Shown: piece after piece, positions 52,047-59,797 of the stretch | How positions within the stretch are numbered: the first letter of the stretch is position 1 | Layout: each line of letters starts with the position of its first letter | DNA from: Streptomyces sp. SPB074 | GTDB taxonomy: Bacteria > Actinomycetota > Actinomycetes > Streptomycetales > Streptomycetaceae | Assembly (NCBI RefSeq): GCF_000154905.1 | Contig: NZ_GG770539.1 | Span: forward strand, 2,955,549 to 3,019,548 | Length of the DNA: 64,000 bases | Direction: 5' to 3' | The notes under the pieces: generated by a model | What the model saw: only the letters and a program-made list of their open reading frames with translations | Told to the model about the DNA's origin: nothing | Databases searched by the model: none | Made by a program: the position numbers and the translations under genes

Positions 52047-52916
52047 ATGACCCTGCCCTTGGACGAGGACTCCCGGCCGCCGTATCTCCAGGCCGCCGAG
52101 GCCCTGCGGGACGCGATCCTGAATGGCGAGTTCCGCCCGGGTGAGCGCCTGCCCTCGGCCAACGTGCTGCGTGACCGGTTCGGGGTATCCAGCTCCACCG
52201 TCCAGAACGCCCTGCGTGTGCTCAAGCAGGAAGGCTTGGTCTACTCCCAGCTCGGCCGGGGCAGCTACGTCAGCACCTCTATCGGCGGGAGCGTCGAAGG
52301 GGCCGATGGTGATCACGAGGACGCCGACACCGAAGGGCCGGACTGGCCGGTCGACGTCATCCGCAACGAAGACGCCCGACCGCCGTACGCCCAGGTCGCC
52401 GACATCCTCCGCCGGGAAATCGTGGAAGGCACCTACCCTCCGGGCTCCCAACTCCCTCCCGCCCGCGAGATTCAAGAGCGGTTCAAAGTCGCCAACTCCA
52501 CCGCGCAGAACGCCTATCGAAGCCTCAAGCAGGCGGGTCTGGTGTACGCGGTTAAGGGGCGCGGTGTTTTCGTGCGCCAGGAACCGGAGCCGGGCAAGTA
52601 CCACGGGCCCATCACGAACTACCTGCTGCGCGATGAGATCGCCCGCGAAGCGCGCGCAGCCGCCACCGAGTTCACCGACCTCAGCGACCAAGAGTTGCTG
52701 GCGCGAGAGGCGGAGCTGGACCAGCGATGGGACGTGCTTCGGGAAGAGCATCAGCGGCTCTTCAACGAGCGCCGCAAGGTCAAGCGGGAGAAGAGCCGAC
52801 GCGGCCTGTTCCTGCCACCCCTCCATGACGACGACGCCGAACCGGATGTATCGCCGAGCGAGAAGCTGAAGACCGCACTGGCCGAATCGAAGAAGCGCCG
52901 GCAGCAGCGGCCCTGA
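52047..52916 (+). CDS. Tandem GntR-domain regulator (KorSA-like)
   Basis: 289 residues with two GntR winged helices. The first is about residues 8-75 (YLQAAEALRDAILNGEFRPGERLPS, VSSSTVQNALRVLKQEGLVY); the second is about 115-185 (AQVADILRREIVEGTYPPGSQLPP, VANSTAQNAYRSLKQAGLVYAVKGRGVFV). The C-terminal ~100 residues are a charged coiled coil (EAELDQRWDVLREEHQRLF). KorSA of pSAM2 is a GntR-type repressor of transfer and replication genes. ATG 52047 is the last start before the conserved fold. The doubled domain would let one protein hold two operators. Confidence 0.88.
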   Translation: MTLPLDEDSRPPYLQAAEALRDAILNGEFRPGERLPSANVLRDRFGVSSSTVQNALRVLKQEGLVYSQLGRGSYVSTSIGGSVEGADGDHEDADTEGPDWPVDVIRNEDARPPYAQVADILRREIVEGTYPPGSQLPPAREIQERFKVANSTAQNAYRSLKQAGLVYAVKGRGVFVRQEPEPGKYHGPITNYLLRDEIAREARAAATEFTDLSDQELLAREAELDQRWDVLREEHQRLFNERRKVKREKSRRGLFLPPLHDDDAEPDVSPSEKLKTALAESKKRRQQRP

Positions 52917-53475
52917 CCATCGGCCGGGCAGCCTGACCAGCGGGTGAGCTGTTCAGAGTTTCTTTACTTGATCAAGGGCGTCCCGCTGACGCGGGCCGCC
53001 GCGCGTCGGCGGTCGGTGACCGCCGCCCGCTCCTGTCTGCCGCCCCGCTGGCGACGGCCGCCGACCACTCGGCGCGCAGAGCCCGGAGCGTAGGCCGGAC
53101 TACCAATCAGAAGCCCCCCGGTCCGACCGCTCACCAGCAGGCCGGCCGGGCACCCGAGAGGCCGCCCGGCGGGTTCGCGCCGTCCCGGACGCCCATGTTT
53201 GCTGCCTGGCCAGGGGCCGTGACGATGGAGATAACTGGGCTGATGCCGGTGCGGGGTTGAGCGAGACACACGTGGCGGGTGATCGGTCGGCACGCCCGCC
53301 GTCGTGGCTGACTTTCTGTGGCTGAGGCCCCGACCCCATGGTCATGAGCACAGCACGCACATATGGGCCCGTCTCTGTCGGGGCTGACGAGTGCGGGGAG
53401 CCTCGATTGGCCGCGCCCGGCAGGGCGGGAGTCGGGTGGGTCAGCGCGGTGTGGCGCCTGGGCGAGAGGGGCAGG
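52917..53475. other. Gene-free AICE region with inverted repeats
   Basis: No supportable gene. It holds the palindrome TTGATCAA near 52970 and several GC-rich inverted stretches (GACGCGGGCCGCCGCGCGTC; GGCCGGCC-type blocks at 53125-53160). Non-coding segments like this in AICEs can include origin or transfer (clt) functions, but nothing specific is identified. Confidence 0.4.
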
Positions 53476-53718
53476 TCACGTCTGGCGCCAGGTCCGCCAG
53501 GGGCGGGTGATGATCTCCCGGTAGGTGTGGTGGGACGGGTTCTGGCCGCAGTGCCGCAGCACCCAGTCCTGCGGTTCGGCGAAGTCCTCGCTTGTAGGGG
53601 ACGTCTCGCCGTCCACGGCGCACTGCATCGCGTACAGGACCTGCTCCGCGTCCGGCTCGCGGTCGGGCTGGAGCGTCCAGGTCTCGTAGCGCAGGACCGA
53701 ACGAGGGGTCCCCGTCAC
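53476..53718 (-). CDS. Small DUF7848-like protein
   Basis: 80 residues from GTG: SVLRYETWTLQPDREPDAEQVLYAMQCAVDGE, then EPQDWVLRHCGQNPSHHTYREIITRPW. The C-terminal W-x-x-x-H-x-G...H-x-x-Y/F-R pattern with Cys residues recalls a small Streptomyces family annotated DUF7848, possibly metal-binding. The start overlaps the stop of the gene upstream (GTGA). Typical AICE cargo of unknown function. Confidence 0.72.
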   Translation of the reverse strand: MTGTPRSVLRYETWTLQPDREPDAEQVLYAMQCAVDGETSPTSEDFAEPQDWVLRHCGQNPSHHTYREIITRPWRTWRQT

Positions 53719-53957
53719 CGTCCCCACCTCCGGTTGGCCACGGCCACCTTCGCGCTCAACTCCTCTGTCGGAGTCGGCGGACGTACGTCCTCGGGCGGCA
53801 CGTCCCACTCCCGGCCACCGCGCGGTGGCCGAAGCTGCACGTACGGTCCCACATGCCCCATCACCACGCCCACCTTGCCGCTCCGCCGGTCGACCACCAG
53901 GGCGCCGGCATCGGGCGAGACGGTGTGCCCATTGGCATCAGGGGTGGGGGCCGTCAT
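53715..53957 (-). CDS. Small unknown AICE protein
   Basis: 80 residues. PDAGALVVDRRSGKVGVVMGHVGPYVQLRPPRGGREWDVPPEDVRP looks like a small beta-barrel (KOW/SH3-like) domain. It is not a named family to me, though similar short proteins pair with DUF7848-like genes in Streptomyces elements. Translation is coupled to the next gene. Confidence 0.7.
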   Translation of the reverse strand: MTAPTPDANGHTVSPDAGALVVDRRSGKVGVVMGHVGPYVQLRPPRGGREWDVPPEDVRPPTPTEELSAKVAVANRRWGR

Positions 53958-54212
53958 CGTGACCACCCCGGCGAGGCGGCGCGCGACCGGGCGTCCAGTC
54001 GCAGGGCGGGAACACATGAGGTGGCGCTCTTTCGCACGGTGACGCTCCTCGGCGGCGTTGATGCGTGCCCCTGGGCCTGTTGGTGCCGCAGGGTCGGCAC
54101 CGATCCTCACGCCGGTCACCGGGACGAAGGAACCTCCACCAAACCCCACTTCGGGACGTCCTGCACCGTGTAGAACGTCCCTAGCGCCGTCCTGAGAAGA
54201 AGGGGGAGACTC

Positions 54213-54959
54213 GTGCCGAACGAGAGACTACGAGCCGTCATGGCGGCGGGAGGCTGGACGTACGCCGCACTCGCCCAGCAGGTCGAGGTCGACGCCAAGT
54301 CGGTCGAACGCTGGGTGAACCTCGGGCGCATCCCACGTCGTGCCTCCGCCCTCCAGGCGGCCAAGGCCCTGGGAGAAGACGTGCACGCACTCTGGCCGGC
54401 GCTCCGCCAGGCCCGCCCCGCCCGCGCCATCAGCCCTGAGTTGGTGGCGCTCTACGAGCAGCGGGCCGATATCCCCGTCTCGACGTTCACCGACTTGATG
54501 GCCCAGGCGCGGGAACGGATCGACATCCTGGTCTACGCGGCCGTCTTCCTCCACGAGGCGTACCCGCGGCTGAACGAACTCCTCACCGAACGCGCCGCCG
54601 AAGGCCGCACCGTCCGCATCGCGATCGGGGACGCCGACAGCGACAACGTCCAAGCCCGCGGCCAGGAGGAGCGGTTCGGCCACGGCATCGAATCCCGCTG
54701 CCGCCTCGCTCTCATGCACTACAGGCCGCTCGCAGGCACCCCCGGCATCGAAGTCCGCACCCACGAAACCACGCTCTACAACTCCCTCTACCGCGCCGAC
54801 GATCAGCTACTCGTCAACGCCCACGTCTGGGGCGTCAACGCGTACGCCGCCCCCGTGTGGCACCTACGCCGACACGAGACGGGCGGCTTGTTCGACACCT
54901 ACGCCGAGAGCTTCGACGCTGTATGGGCGACGGCAACCCCCGTACGAGAGGAAGGCTGA
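54213..54959 (+). CDS. XRE helix-turn-helix protein with DUF5919-like domain
   Basis: 248 residues from GTG. The HTH is at about residues 5-65 (LRAVMAAGGWTYAALAQQVEVDAKSVERWVNLGR). The C-terminal ~170 residues (IDILVYAAVFLHEAYPRLNELL, GRTVRIAIGDADSDNVQARG, LYRADDQLLVNAHVWG) resemble DUF5919, a region with a faint phospholipase-D-like layout. It precedes a Nudix gene by two bases. In pSAM2-like elements a regulator/Nudix pair near the end functions in element immunity, so this may regulate that function. Confidence 0.8.
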   Translation: MPNERLRAVMAAGGWTYAALAQQVEVDAKSVERWVNLGRIPRRASALQAAKALGEDVHALWPALRQARPARAISPELVALYEQRADIPVSTFTDLMAQARERIDILVYAAVFLHEAYPRLNELLTERAAEGRTVRIAIGDADSDNVQARGQEERFGHGIESRCRLALMHYRPLAGTPGIEVRTHETTLYNSLYRADDQLLVNAHVWGVNAYAAPVWHLRRHETGGLFDTYAESFDAVWATATPVREEG

Positions 54960-54961
54960 CC

Positions 54962-55432
54962 GTGGCCCGCACCGAGTACTACGACGACCCGAACGCGCCC
55001 AAGCCGAACAGCATAGTCGTCGCCGCATCCGCCGTCGTCACCGACGATCACGGGCGCATCCTCCTCCAGCGCCGCCGCGACAACGACCTATGGGCCCTGC
55101 CCGGAGGCGGTATGGACCTCACCGACTCCCTGCCAGGCACGGCCGTCCGCGAGGTCAAGGAAGAGACCGGCCTTGACGTAGAGATCACCGGCCTGGTCGG
55201 CACCTACACCGACCCGAAACACATCATCGCCTACACCGACGGCGAGGTCCGCCGCCAGTTCAACGTCTGCTTCACCGCCCGCATCACCGGCGGCCGGCTG
55301 GAGATCTCTGACGAGTCCACCGAACTCCGGTTCTTGCCGCCAGAAGAGATCGAGCAGTTGCCGATGCACCACACCCAACGACTCAGGCTCCAGCACTTCC
55401 TGGAACAACGTGAAAGGCCCTACCTGGGCTGA
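54962..55432 (+). CDS. Nudix hydrolase (possible Pif-like entry-exclusion protein)
   Basis: 156 residues. Nudix box GGGMDLTDSLPGTAVREVKEETGL has the REVKEETG core intact, but the first conserved Glu is replaced by Asp. It hydrolyses a nucleoside diphosphate linked to another group; the substrate is unknown. The Pif immunity protein of pSAM2 contains a Nudix motif and blocks redundant transfer between cells carrying the element, and the location next to AICE genes fits that. GTG 54962 follows the preceding stop by two bases. Confidence 0.85.
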   Translation: MARTEYYDDPNAPKPNSIVVAASAVVTDDHGRILLQRRRDNDLWALPGGGMDLTDSLPGTAVREVKEETGLDVEITGLVGTYTDPKHIIAYTDGEVRRQFNVCFTARITGGRLEISDESTELRFLPPEEIEQLPMHHTQRLRLQHFLEQRERPYLG

Positions 55433-55438
55433 ACCGGC

Positions 55439-55469
55439 TGACGGCAGTAGCGACGGCAACACCCACGGA
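55439..55469. repeat. Degenerate third att-like sequence
   Basis: Begins TGACGGCAGTAGCGACGGC and matches 46249-46279 at 23 of 31 positions, including both GACGGCA units at the same spacing. It lies immediately after the last AICE gene. It could be an older element end. Confidence 0.4.
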
Positions 55470-55551
55470 TTTCGCCGTACAACCACGGACACCAGCGGAA
55501 CCCGAAACCTGCGCTGACCAGCGAAGGAGCAGGTGAAAGGGTGCCGCGCAG

Positions 55552-55875
55552 CACACGTACTATGTGCTGGCGGGCGAGACACCGGTCCTCGTTCACAACA
55601 GCGACTGTCGGACCGCATCGAAATACGAAGACATCACAGAACCCAAGGCTCGCATGAAGAACGTGCGGACCGACGTCGGCCCCACGGAATTCGGAGAGAA
55701 CCTTGAGGCCAACGGATGGACCCGCCTCGAAAGGGGGCCAAACATTGAATATCAGAAGGATGGGGCACGCTACTTCCTGCGGAGCAAGGCCAAGACTGTC
55801 GACGGATGGACAGCGGACTACTACAGACCGGGAGCCAAGAAGGCCAACATCAAGATCAGGCTGGGGGATGAATGA
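55552..55875 (+). pseudogene. Orphan polymorphic-toxin tip with Hint tail
   Basis: It opens abruptly with HTYYVLAGETPVLVHNSDC, the same Hint-to-tip junction as the RHS protein (HTYYVLAGQTPVLVHNSNC); 23 bases at the start are identical in DNA. An unrelated tip of ~85 residues follows (KNVRTDVGPTEFGENL, ANGWTRLERG, YFLRSKAKTVDGWTADYY, ANIKIRLGDE) that I cannot assign. No start or secretion domain precedes it, so it is a displaced cassette that could become active by recombination at the shared seam. A GTG at 55564 might allow cytosolic expression. An immunity-type gene overlaps its end. Confidence 0.82.
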
Positions 55876-56504
55876 TGCCGGGCGAGGGTTCACTCATGCC
55901 AGACCGTGACGAGTATCCTGCCATCCGCTCCCGTACTGCGATGACCTTCGATCTTGACGCCAGGTTTCCTCACCAGGTTTTCAGGGAGGGCACTGGAGAC
56001 TCGTTGTTCTGTGAGTTCGACGTGGCTCTTGCTCCGGAAATCTGGCCAGCGCTTTGCACGATGGCCCGATGGCACGGAGACGACCGTGTCGAACTGCTAG
56101 TTCTCGAGCCTGACGGAGACGATTTTTATGTCCACGAGGGACTCGGGCGTCCGGCGGTTTCTCTGTCCGTCGAGGCCAGTGAAGACGAACACTGGGCTGC
56201 CATCGGCTTCGAGCCGGGTGGCGACGCTTTGGGGTCGATCGCGATCTCAGCGAATGTGATCGCGATAACCGGACCATCCGCGAAATGGGGATGTTGGGGT
56301 GAACGGGATCCCGAGGTGGCCGTATTCCAGGGGTTCCCGGACGAGGCCGCGCGCAGTGAATGGTGCGCGCGATTTGGCCCCTTCCTGGACGTGTCAGGTA
56401 CGTTGGAGTCGTACCTTCCGATAGCGTTCGGCGGGCGTCCTGTTCCGGATATGTACGCCGCAGCCCTGACCGCTAACTATGGACTGACCGGCAGGCGGCC
56501 GTAA
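55872..56504 (+). CDS. Putative immunity protein of orphan toxin cassette
   Basis: 210 residues, soluble (TFDLDARFPHQVFREGTGDSLF, CWGERDPEVAVFQGFPDEAARSEWC). Not recognised as a named family. The ATG overlaps the orphan toxin stop (ATGA); an alternative ATG at 55896 has GAGGG seven bases upstream. Position behind a toxin tip indicates immunity. Such genes are often kept when the toxin is silenced, because they still protect against related strains. Confidence 0.72.
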   Translation: MMPGEGSLMPDRDEYPAIRSRTAMTFDLDARFPHQVFREGTGDSLFCEFDVALAPEIWPALCTMARWHGDDRVELLVLEPDGDDFYVHEGLGRPAVSLSVEASEDEHWAAIGFEPGGDALGSIAISANVIAITGPSAKWGCWGERDPEVAVFQGFPDEAARSEWCARFGPFLDVSGTLESYLPIAFGGRPVPDMYAAALTANYGLTGRRP

Positions 56505-56580
56505 TGTCGCGGGGCGGCTCGCCGGAGTCGATCCAGCCAAGGTGCTGAGCCCCGTACAGCAGTACAAGTGAGCAAGTGTG

Positions 56581-56611
56581 AAGCCCCGTCAGGTGAATCC
56601 TGGCGGGGCTT
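56581..56611 (+). terminator. Terminator after orphan immunity gene
   Basis: A 13-bp stem (AAGCCCCGTCAGG pairing with CCTGGCGGGGCTT, one G-T) and 5-base loop, just left of the right 22-bp repeat. The left repeat also follows a terminator directly. Confidence 0.85.
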
Positions 56612-56619
56612 TCGCGATA

Positions 56620-56641
56620 GGTGACGGCAACGTCAGCGGAC
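56620..56641. repeat. Right copy of 22-bp direct repeat, candidate attR
   Basis: Exact copy of 46259-46280. Flanking bases on both sides differ from those of the left copy, so the identity is limited to these 22 bp. Confidence 0.75.
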
Positions 56642-56759
56642 AGTGGCCCTACACAGCGGCAGGGCGTCACCGTCGTCGCGAGTCGACTCGTCATTGGCAG
56701 GGCCGTCAAGATTGCCTGCCTTGTACGCGCACCGCATGTCCGCGATCAGGAGAATTTCC

Positions 56760-57251
56760 ATGTCTGTAGCGCTGTACCTTCGTCGGTTCAAGGCTGATGA
56801 CCTTCCCACGAGCGCCGAAGCAGCTATCGAGGCGTTGCCCGACGCGTGTCCCCCCGACCGGCGCCGCGCAGAGGAGGAATCCAGAGTACTGATGAACCTG
56901 GGGGAACAGTGGAACCTCGTATTGGCCGCACTTGCCGGCGCGGACGACAGCCCAGATACACTCGGATACCAGGCCGTACTCGGCGGCGATCTGCTGGGCG
57001 AAACCGGCACGGAGATCGTGACGTACCTCAGCGTGGAAGGGGTGCAGCGGACTGCGGCCTCTATGAGCTCCGCCGAGGGCGGCGGCCAGGCATGGGTGGC
57101 GAGACATCTGGACGCAGTGGTGGAAGCCTTCGGCGCGGACGTGGACGCTGATTTCCAGCGGTGGCTGGCAACCCGGGTGGACGACCTGGTGGAGTTTTAC
57201 ACGGCCGCAGCGGCAGCGGGAGACGTAGTGGCGAAAATGGTGTGCTCGTGA
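56760..57251 (+). CDS. DUF1877 (YfbM-like) family protein, possible immunity protein
   Basis: 163 residues: LNLGEQWNLVLAALAG, then DTLGYQAVLGGDLLG and a C-terminal EAFGADVDADFQRWLATRVDDLVEFYTAAAAAG. This is the DUF1877/YfbM layout, in which a W-x-x-L...GG...G pattern is conserved. DUF1877 proteins occur repeatedly in immunity-gene arrays of polymorphic toxin loci, and this gene lies just outside the right repeat. ATG 56760 has AGGAG eight bases upstream. It may be an orphan immunity gene for a toxin no longer present. Confidence 0.8.
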   Translation: MSVALYLRRFKADDLPTSAEAAIEALPDACPPDRRRAEEESRVLMNLGEQWNLVLAALAGADDSPDTLGYQAVLGGDLLGETGTEIVTYLSVEGVQRTAASMSSAEGGGQAWVARHLDAVVEAFGADVDADFQRWLATRVDDLVEFYTAAAAAGDVVAKMVCS

Positions 57252-57456
57252 GCCGCTTCGTGGGCTACGCCAGACAACATCACCATGGAGTGGAGCAGAC
57301 CCCCGGCGCACCATGCTGACGTTCCCGTTACTGGAGGCTGCGCTTCGTTTCCTCTTCTTCGCGATCTTCGCGTATTGTCGTTTTAGGTGCCCACCCACCC
57401 TGAGGCGAGTGCAGCCGCTGATACGGCGGGCATTCGAAGCGGCCTGACACACGCGC

Positions 57457-57499
57457 AAGGGCGGCTGGTGCACCGGCTCACGGTGCACCAGCCGCCCTT
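57457..57499. terminator. Strong bidirectional terminator
   Basis: A perfect 19-bp stem (AAGGGCGGCTGGTGCACCG with its complement) and loop GCTCA between convergent DUF1877 and methyltransferase genes. The rest of 57252-57539 holds no gene. Confidence 0.92.
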
Positions 57500-57539
57500 C
57501 GCCGTCTGCGATCCGCCGGCCCCGGGCCGGTTCTCGACC

Positions 57540-58286
57540 TCACTCCTCGGGCCCGGCGAGGACGAAGTCGTCCTGGGTCAGCTCCGCGCGCAGCCGCCGT
57601 TCGGCGATGTCCGCGTAGTGGGTGGAGAGTTCGACGCCGAGGAAGTTGCGTCCTTCGCGCAGGGCGGCGACGCCGGTCGAGCCGCTGCCGGTGAAGGGGT
57701 CGAGGACCGTGCCGCCTTCGGGGCAGACCTTGACGAGCTGCCGCATGATCTCGACGGGTTTCTGGGTGATGTGGACGCGGTCCTTGCGGGGCTGTGAGGC
57801 GATGTAGTGGCCGGGGAGGTAGAGGTCGCGGGTGTTGTCCAGGGTGCCCTTGACACCCCAGGTGACGAACTCGGTGTCCTGTTTGGGTCCGCCCTTGCGG
57901 GGGCGGCTCGCGGGCTTGATCCACGAGATCGTCCCGCTCCACGTCCATCCCGCCATCTGGAGGGCGTCGGTGGTGGTGGGCTCCTGGCGCCAGTCGGAGA
58001 AGACCATGGCGACGGAGTGCTCGGTCGCCGCGCGGTACGCCTCGGTGAGCAGTTCGGTCAGCCAGGAGCGGTAGGAGCGCTGGTCGCGGTTCTCGCCGGG
58101 GAAGGTGGCGAGGTCGTGGGCGCTGTTGCTCGTGACGTACTTCGCGCGCGCGGTGCGCCCGGTGCGCTCGGAGCTGGTGCGTCCGCCGCTGTTGTACGGG
58201 GGATCGGTGATGACGGCGTGGACCGATTCGTCGGGGAGGGTCTTGAGGATGGTGAGCGCGTCGCCGCGGTGAAGCGTGTAGCCCAT
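57540..58286 (-). CDS. Site-specific DNA methyltransferase
   Basis: 248 residues. ITDPPYNSGG (DPPY at 28-31) is the catalytic motif IV of N6-adenine/N4-cytosine methyltransferases, and DPFTGSGSTGVAAL near residue 205 is SAM-binding motif I. The order IV then I defines the beta class. No restriction nuclease is adjacent, so it is an orphan methylase, common on mobile elements as anti-restriction or regulatory modification. ATG 58286 (MGYTLHRGDAL) follows AAAGGGGGCGAGCCG. It is divergent from the conjugation genes at 58687. A decayed fragment of a related gene lies at 34431-34654. Confidence 0.92.
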   Translation of the reverse strand: MGYTLHRGDALTILKTLPDESVHAVITDPPYNSGGRTSSERTGRTARAKYVTSNSAHDLATFPGENRDQRSYRSWLTELLTEAYRAATEHSVAMVFSDWRQEPTTTDALQMAGWTWSGTISWIKPASRPRKGGPKQDTEFVTWGVKGTLDNTRDLYLPGHYIASQPRKDRVHITQKPVEIMRQLVKVCPEGGTVLDPFTGSGSTGVAALREGRNFLGVELSTHYADIAERRLRAELTQDDFVLAGPEE

Positions 58287-58686
58287 CGGCTCGCCCCCTT
58301 TCTGCCAGGCGGGAATGGGTCCGGCGGAGAGTAGCCGCGAACCTCGGCCGTACCTAACGCGACCGCCTCTCGACTCCCGTGCCTCGGCTGCCGTTTGGTG
58401 CGGCCGAGGTTCGTGCGTACCGTCTCGCCGCACAGCCCGCCGGAAACCGGTTCGGAGGGCGTTGACCTGCGTGTTCGGAGGCATTCGTGCGGCGCGAGAG
58501 ATTACGAGGGCGGCTTGCTGCCGCGCTCGCACCCACGGCCAACAGGGGCCCAATTCCTCTCTGGCCGGGCCGCCTTGAGCGGTACGTGCCTGGCGCGGCG
58601 TCGCGGACCTTCTCGTACTGTCTCCGGCGCCGCGCCTTCTCACCACGGGAGGCATCCATGCACACATCAACACGGGTTACGACCTC
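58287..58686. other. Divergent promoter region, no gene seen
   Basis: About 400 bp between the methylase and the conjugation operon without a supportable gene. It probably contains both promoters. Overlapping open frames lack start signals and known domains. Confidence 0.5.
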
Positions 58687-59781
58687 GTGAAGACCACCGG
58701 AGCGGCGCTCGGTCTGCTGGCCGCCGCACCCCTGCTGCTCGCCGCGCCCGTACTGCTTGTCGCGAGTACGACGGCCGAAGCGAGCTGCACCTCAACCTCC
58801 CCCGTCGACACGGCTGCTGTGGCCGGCCAGGTCGAGCACCTCCTCGCGGGCGGCAAGGCCACCGAGGTGAACGTCGAGGGTCTTCCCGACCCGGCCGAGC
58901 AGATCCCGAACGCGGAGCGGATCGTGGCCACCGGTATCTCGCTCGGCGTCCCCGCGCGCGGCCAGGTGATCGCCCTCGCGGTCGCTCTTCAGGAGTCGGG
59001 GCTGCGCAACCTCGCGTACGGGGACCGCGATTCCGTGGGGCTCTTTCAGCAGCGTCCCTCGCAGGGGTGGGGGACGGTCGAGGAGATCCGGGACCCGGTG
59101 CACGCGGCGACGCGCTTCTACGAGGCGCTGCGGAAGGTGGACGGGTGGCAGTCGCTGTCCCTCACCCAGGCGGCGCAGGCCGTGCAGCGCTCGGCTCTCC
59201 CCGACGCCTACGCCAAGTGGGAGGGTCTCGCGCTCGCCCTGCGGACTGCGCTCGCCCACGTCCTGGAACCCGGCGGCGGCACAGGCGCTGCCTCCCTCGC
59301 CACGGGCGACGGATGCGCTGCAGATGAGGCGGCGTTCGGGCCGATTCCGGCCGGGACGGTCCCGAAGGGCTACAGCATCCCGAAGGACGCCCCGGTCGCG
59401 GTGCGGACCGCGATCCGCTGGGCTCAGGGGCAGCTCGGCACGCCGTACCAGTGGGGCGGGTCCTGCGCGGATGCGCACGGCCCGGATCCGATGGGCCGGT
59501 GCGACTGCTCCTCGCTCATGCAGCAGTCGTACGCCGCCGCCGGGGTGCGCCTCAGCCGCACGACGTACACGCAGGTCAAGGAAGGCAAGGCCGTCTCGGT
59601 CGGCCGCCTTGAGCCGGGCGACCTCCTCTTCACCGAGGGGAGCGCCGCCTCGCCGGAGCACGTCGGGATGTACATCGGCTCCGGACTGATCATCCACGCG
59701 CCGCACACCGGCGACGTCGTCCGCATCACGACCCTCGACGCCTGGCGGGGGGACGTCCTCGCCGCCCGGCGGGTCGTCTGA
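58687..59781 (+). CDS. Bifunctional lytic transglycosylase / NlpC-P60 peptidase of conjugation system
   Basis: 364 residues from GTG. A signal peptide (LGLLAAAPLLLAAPVLL) precedes a transglycosylase-like region with ALQESGLRNLAYGDRDSVGLFQQRPSQGWG (catalytic Glu in QESG). The C-terminal NlpC/P60 domain has CDCSSLMQQSY (catalytic Cys), EHVGMYIG (His) and IIHAPHTGDVV. It cleaves peptidoglycan glycan and peptide bonds to let the DNA-transfer channel through the wall, like VirB1/TcpG proteins. It is the first gene of a rightward operon that continues to the window end. Confidence 0.9.
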   Translation: MKTTGAALGLLAAAPLLLAAPVLLVASTTAEASCTSTSPVDTAAVAGQVEHLLAGGKATEVNVEGLPDPAEQIPNAERIVATGISLGVPARGQVIALAVALQESGLRNLAYGDRDSVGLFQQRPSQGWGTVEEIRDPVHAATRFYEALRKVDGWQSLSLTQAAQAVQRSALPDAYAKWEGLALALRTALAHVLEPGGGTGAASLATGDGCAADEAAFGPIPAGTVPKGYSIPKDAPVAVRTAIRWAQGQLGTPYQWGGSCADAHGPDPMGRCDCSSLMQQSYAAAGVRLSRTTYTQVKEGKAVSVGRLEPGDLLFTEGSAASPEHVGMYIGSGLIIHAPHTGDVVRITTLDAWRGDVLAARRVV

Positions 59782-59797
59782 CCAGAAGGGAATCCAT

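Larger units (their letters stand above)
46259..56641. mobile_element. pSAM2-like integrative and conjugative element, with toxin cassette inside repeats
   Basis: Int, xis-like, repSA, DUF2637, FtsK/SpoIIIE-type TraB, SCO3933-like, tandem-GntR regulator, XRE/DUF5919 and Nudix genes make up the standard gene set of actinomycete integrative and conjugative elements (AICEs). These replicate as double-stranded DNA and transfer with a single TraB pump. An exact 22-bp repeat (46259-46280 and 56620-56641) brackets the set, and the left copy overlaps the int 3' end as attP sites often do. The orphan toxin-immunity cassette (55552-56504) falls inside these limits. All AICE genes appear intact, so the element may be mobile. 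The exact right end is uncertain. Confidence 0.75.

Noticed and set aside
52917-53475. Small genes in the AICE gap
   Set aside because: Frames present have no ribosome site, no coupling to neighbours and no recognisable domain.
58287-58686. Short proteins between methylase and peptidase genes
   Set aside because: Frames overlap on both strands, are Arg-rich and lack start signals; more likely a promoter region.
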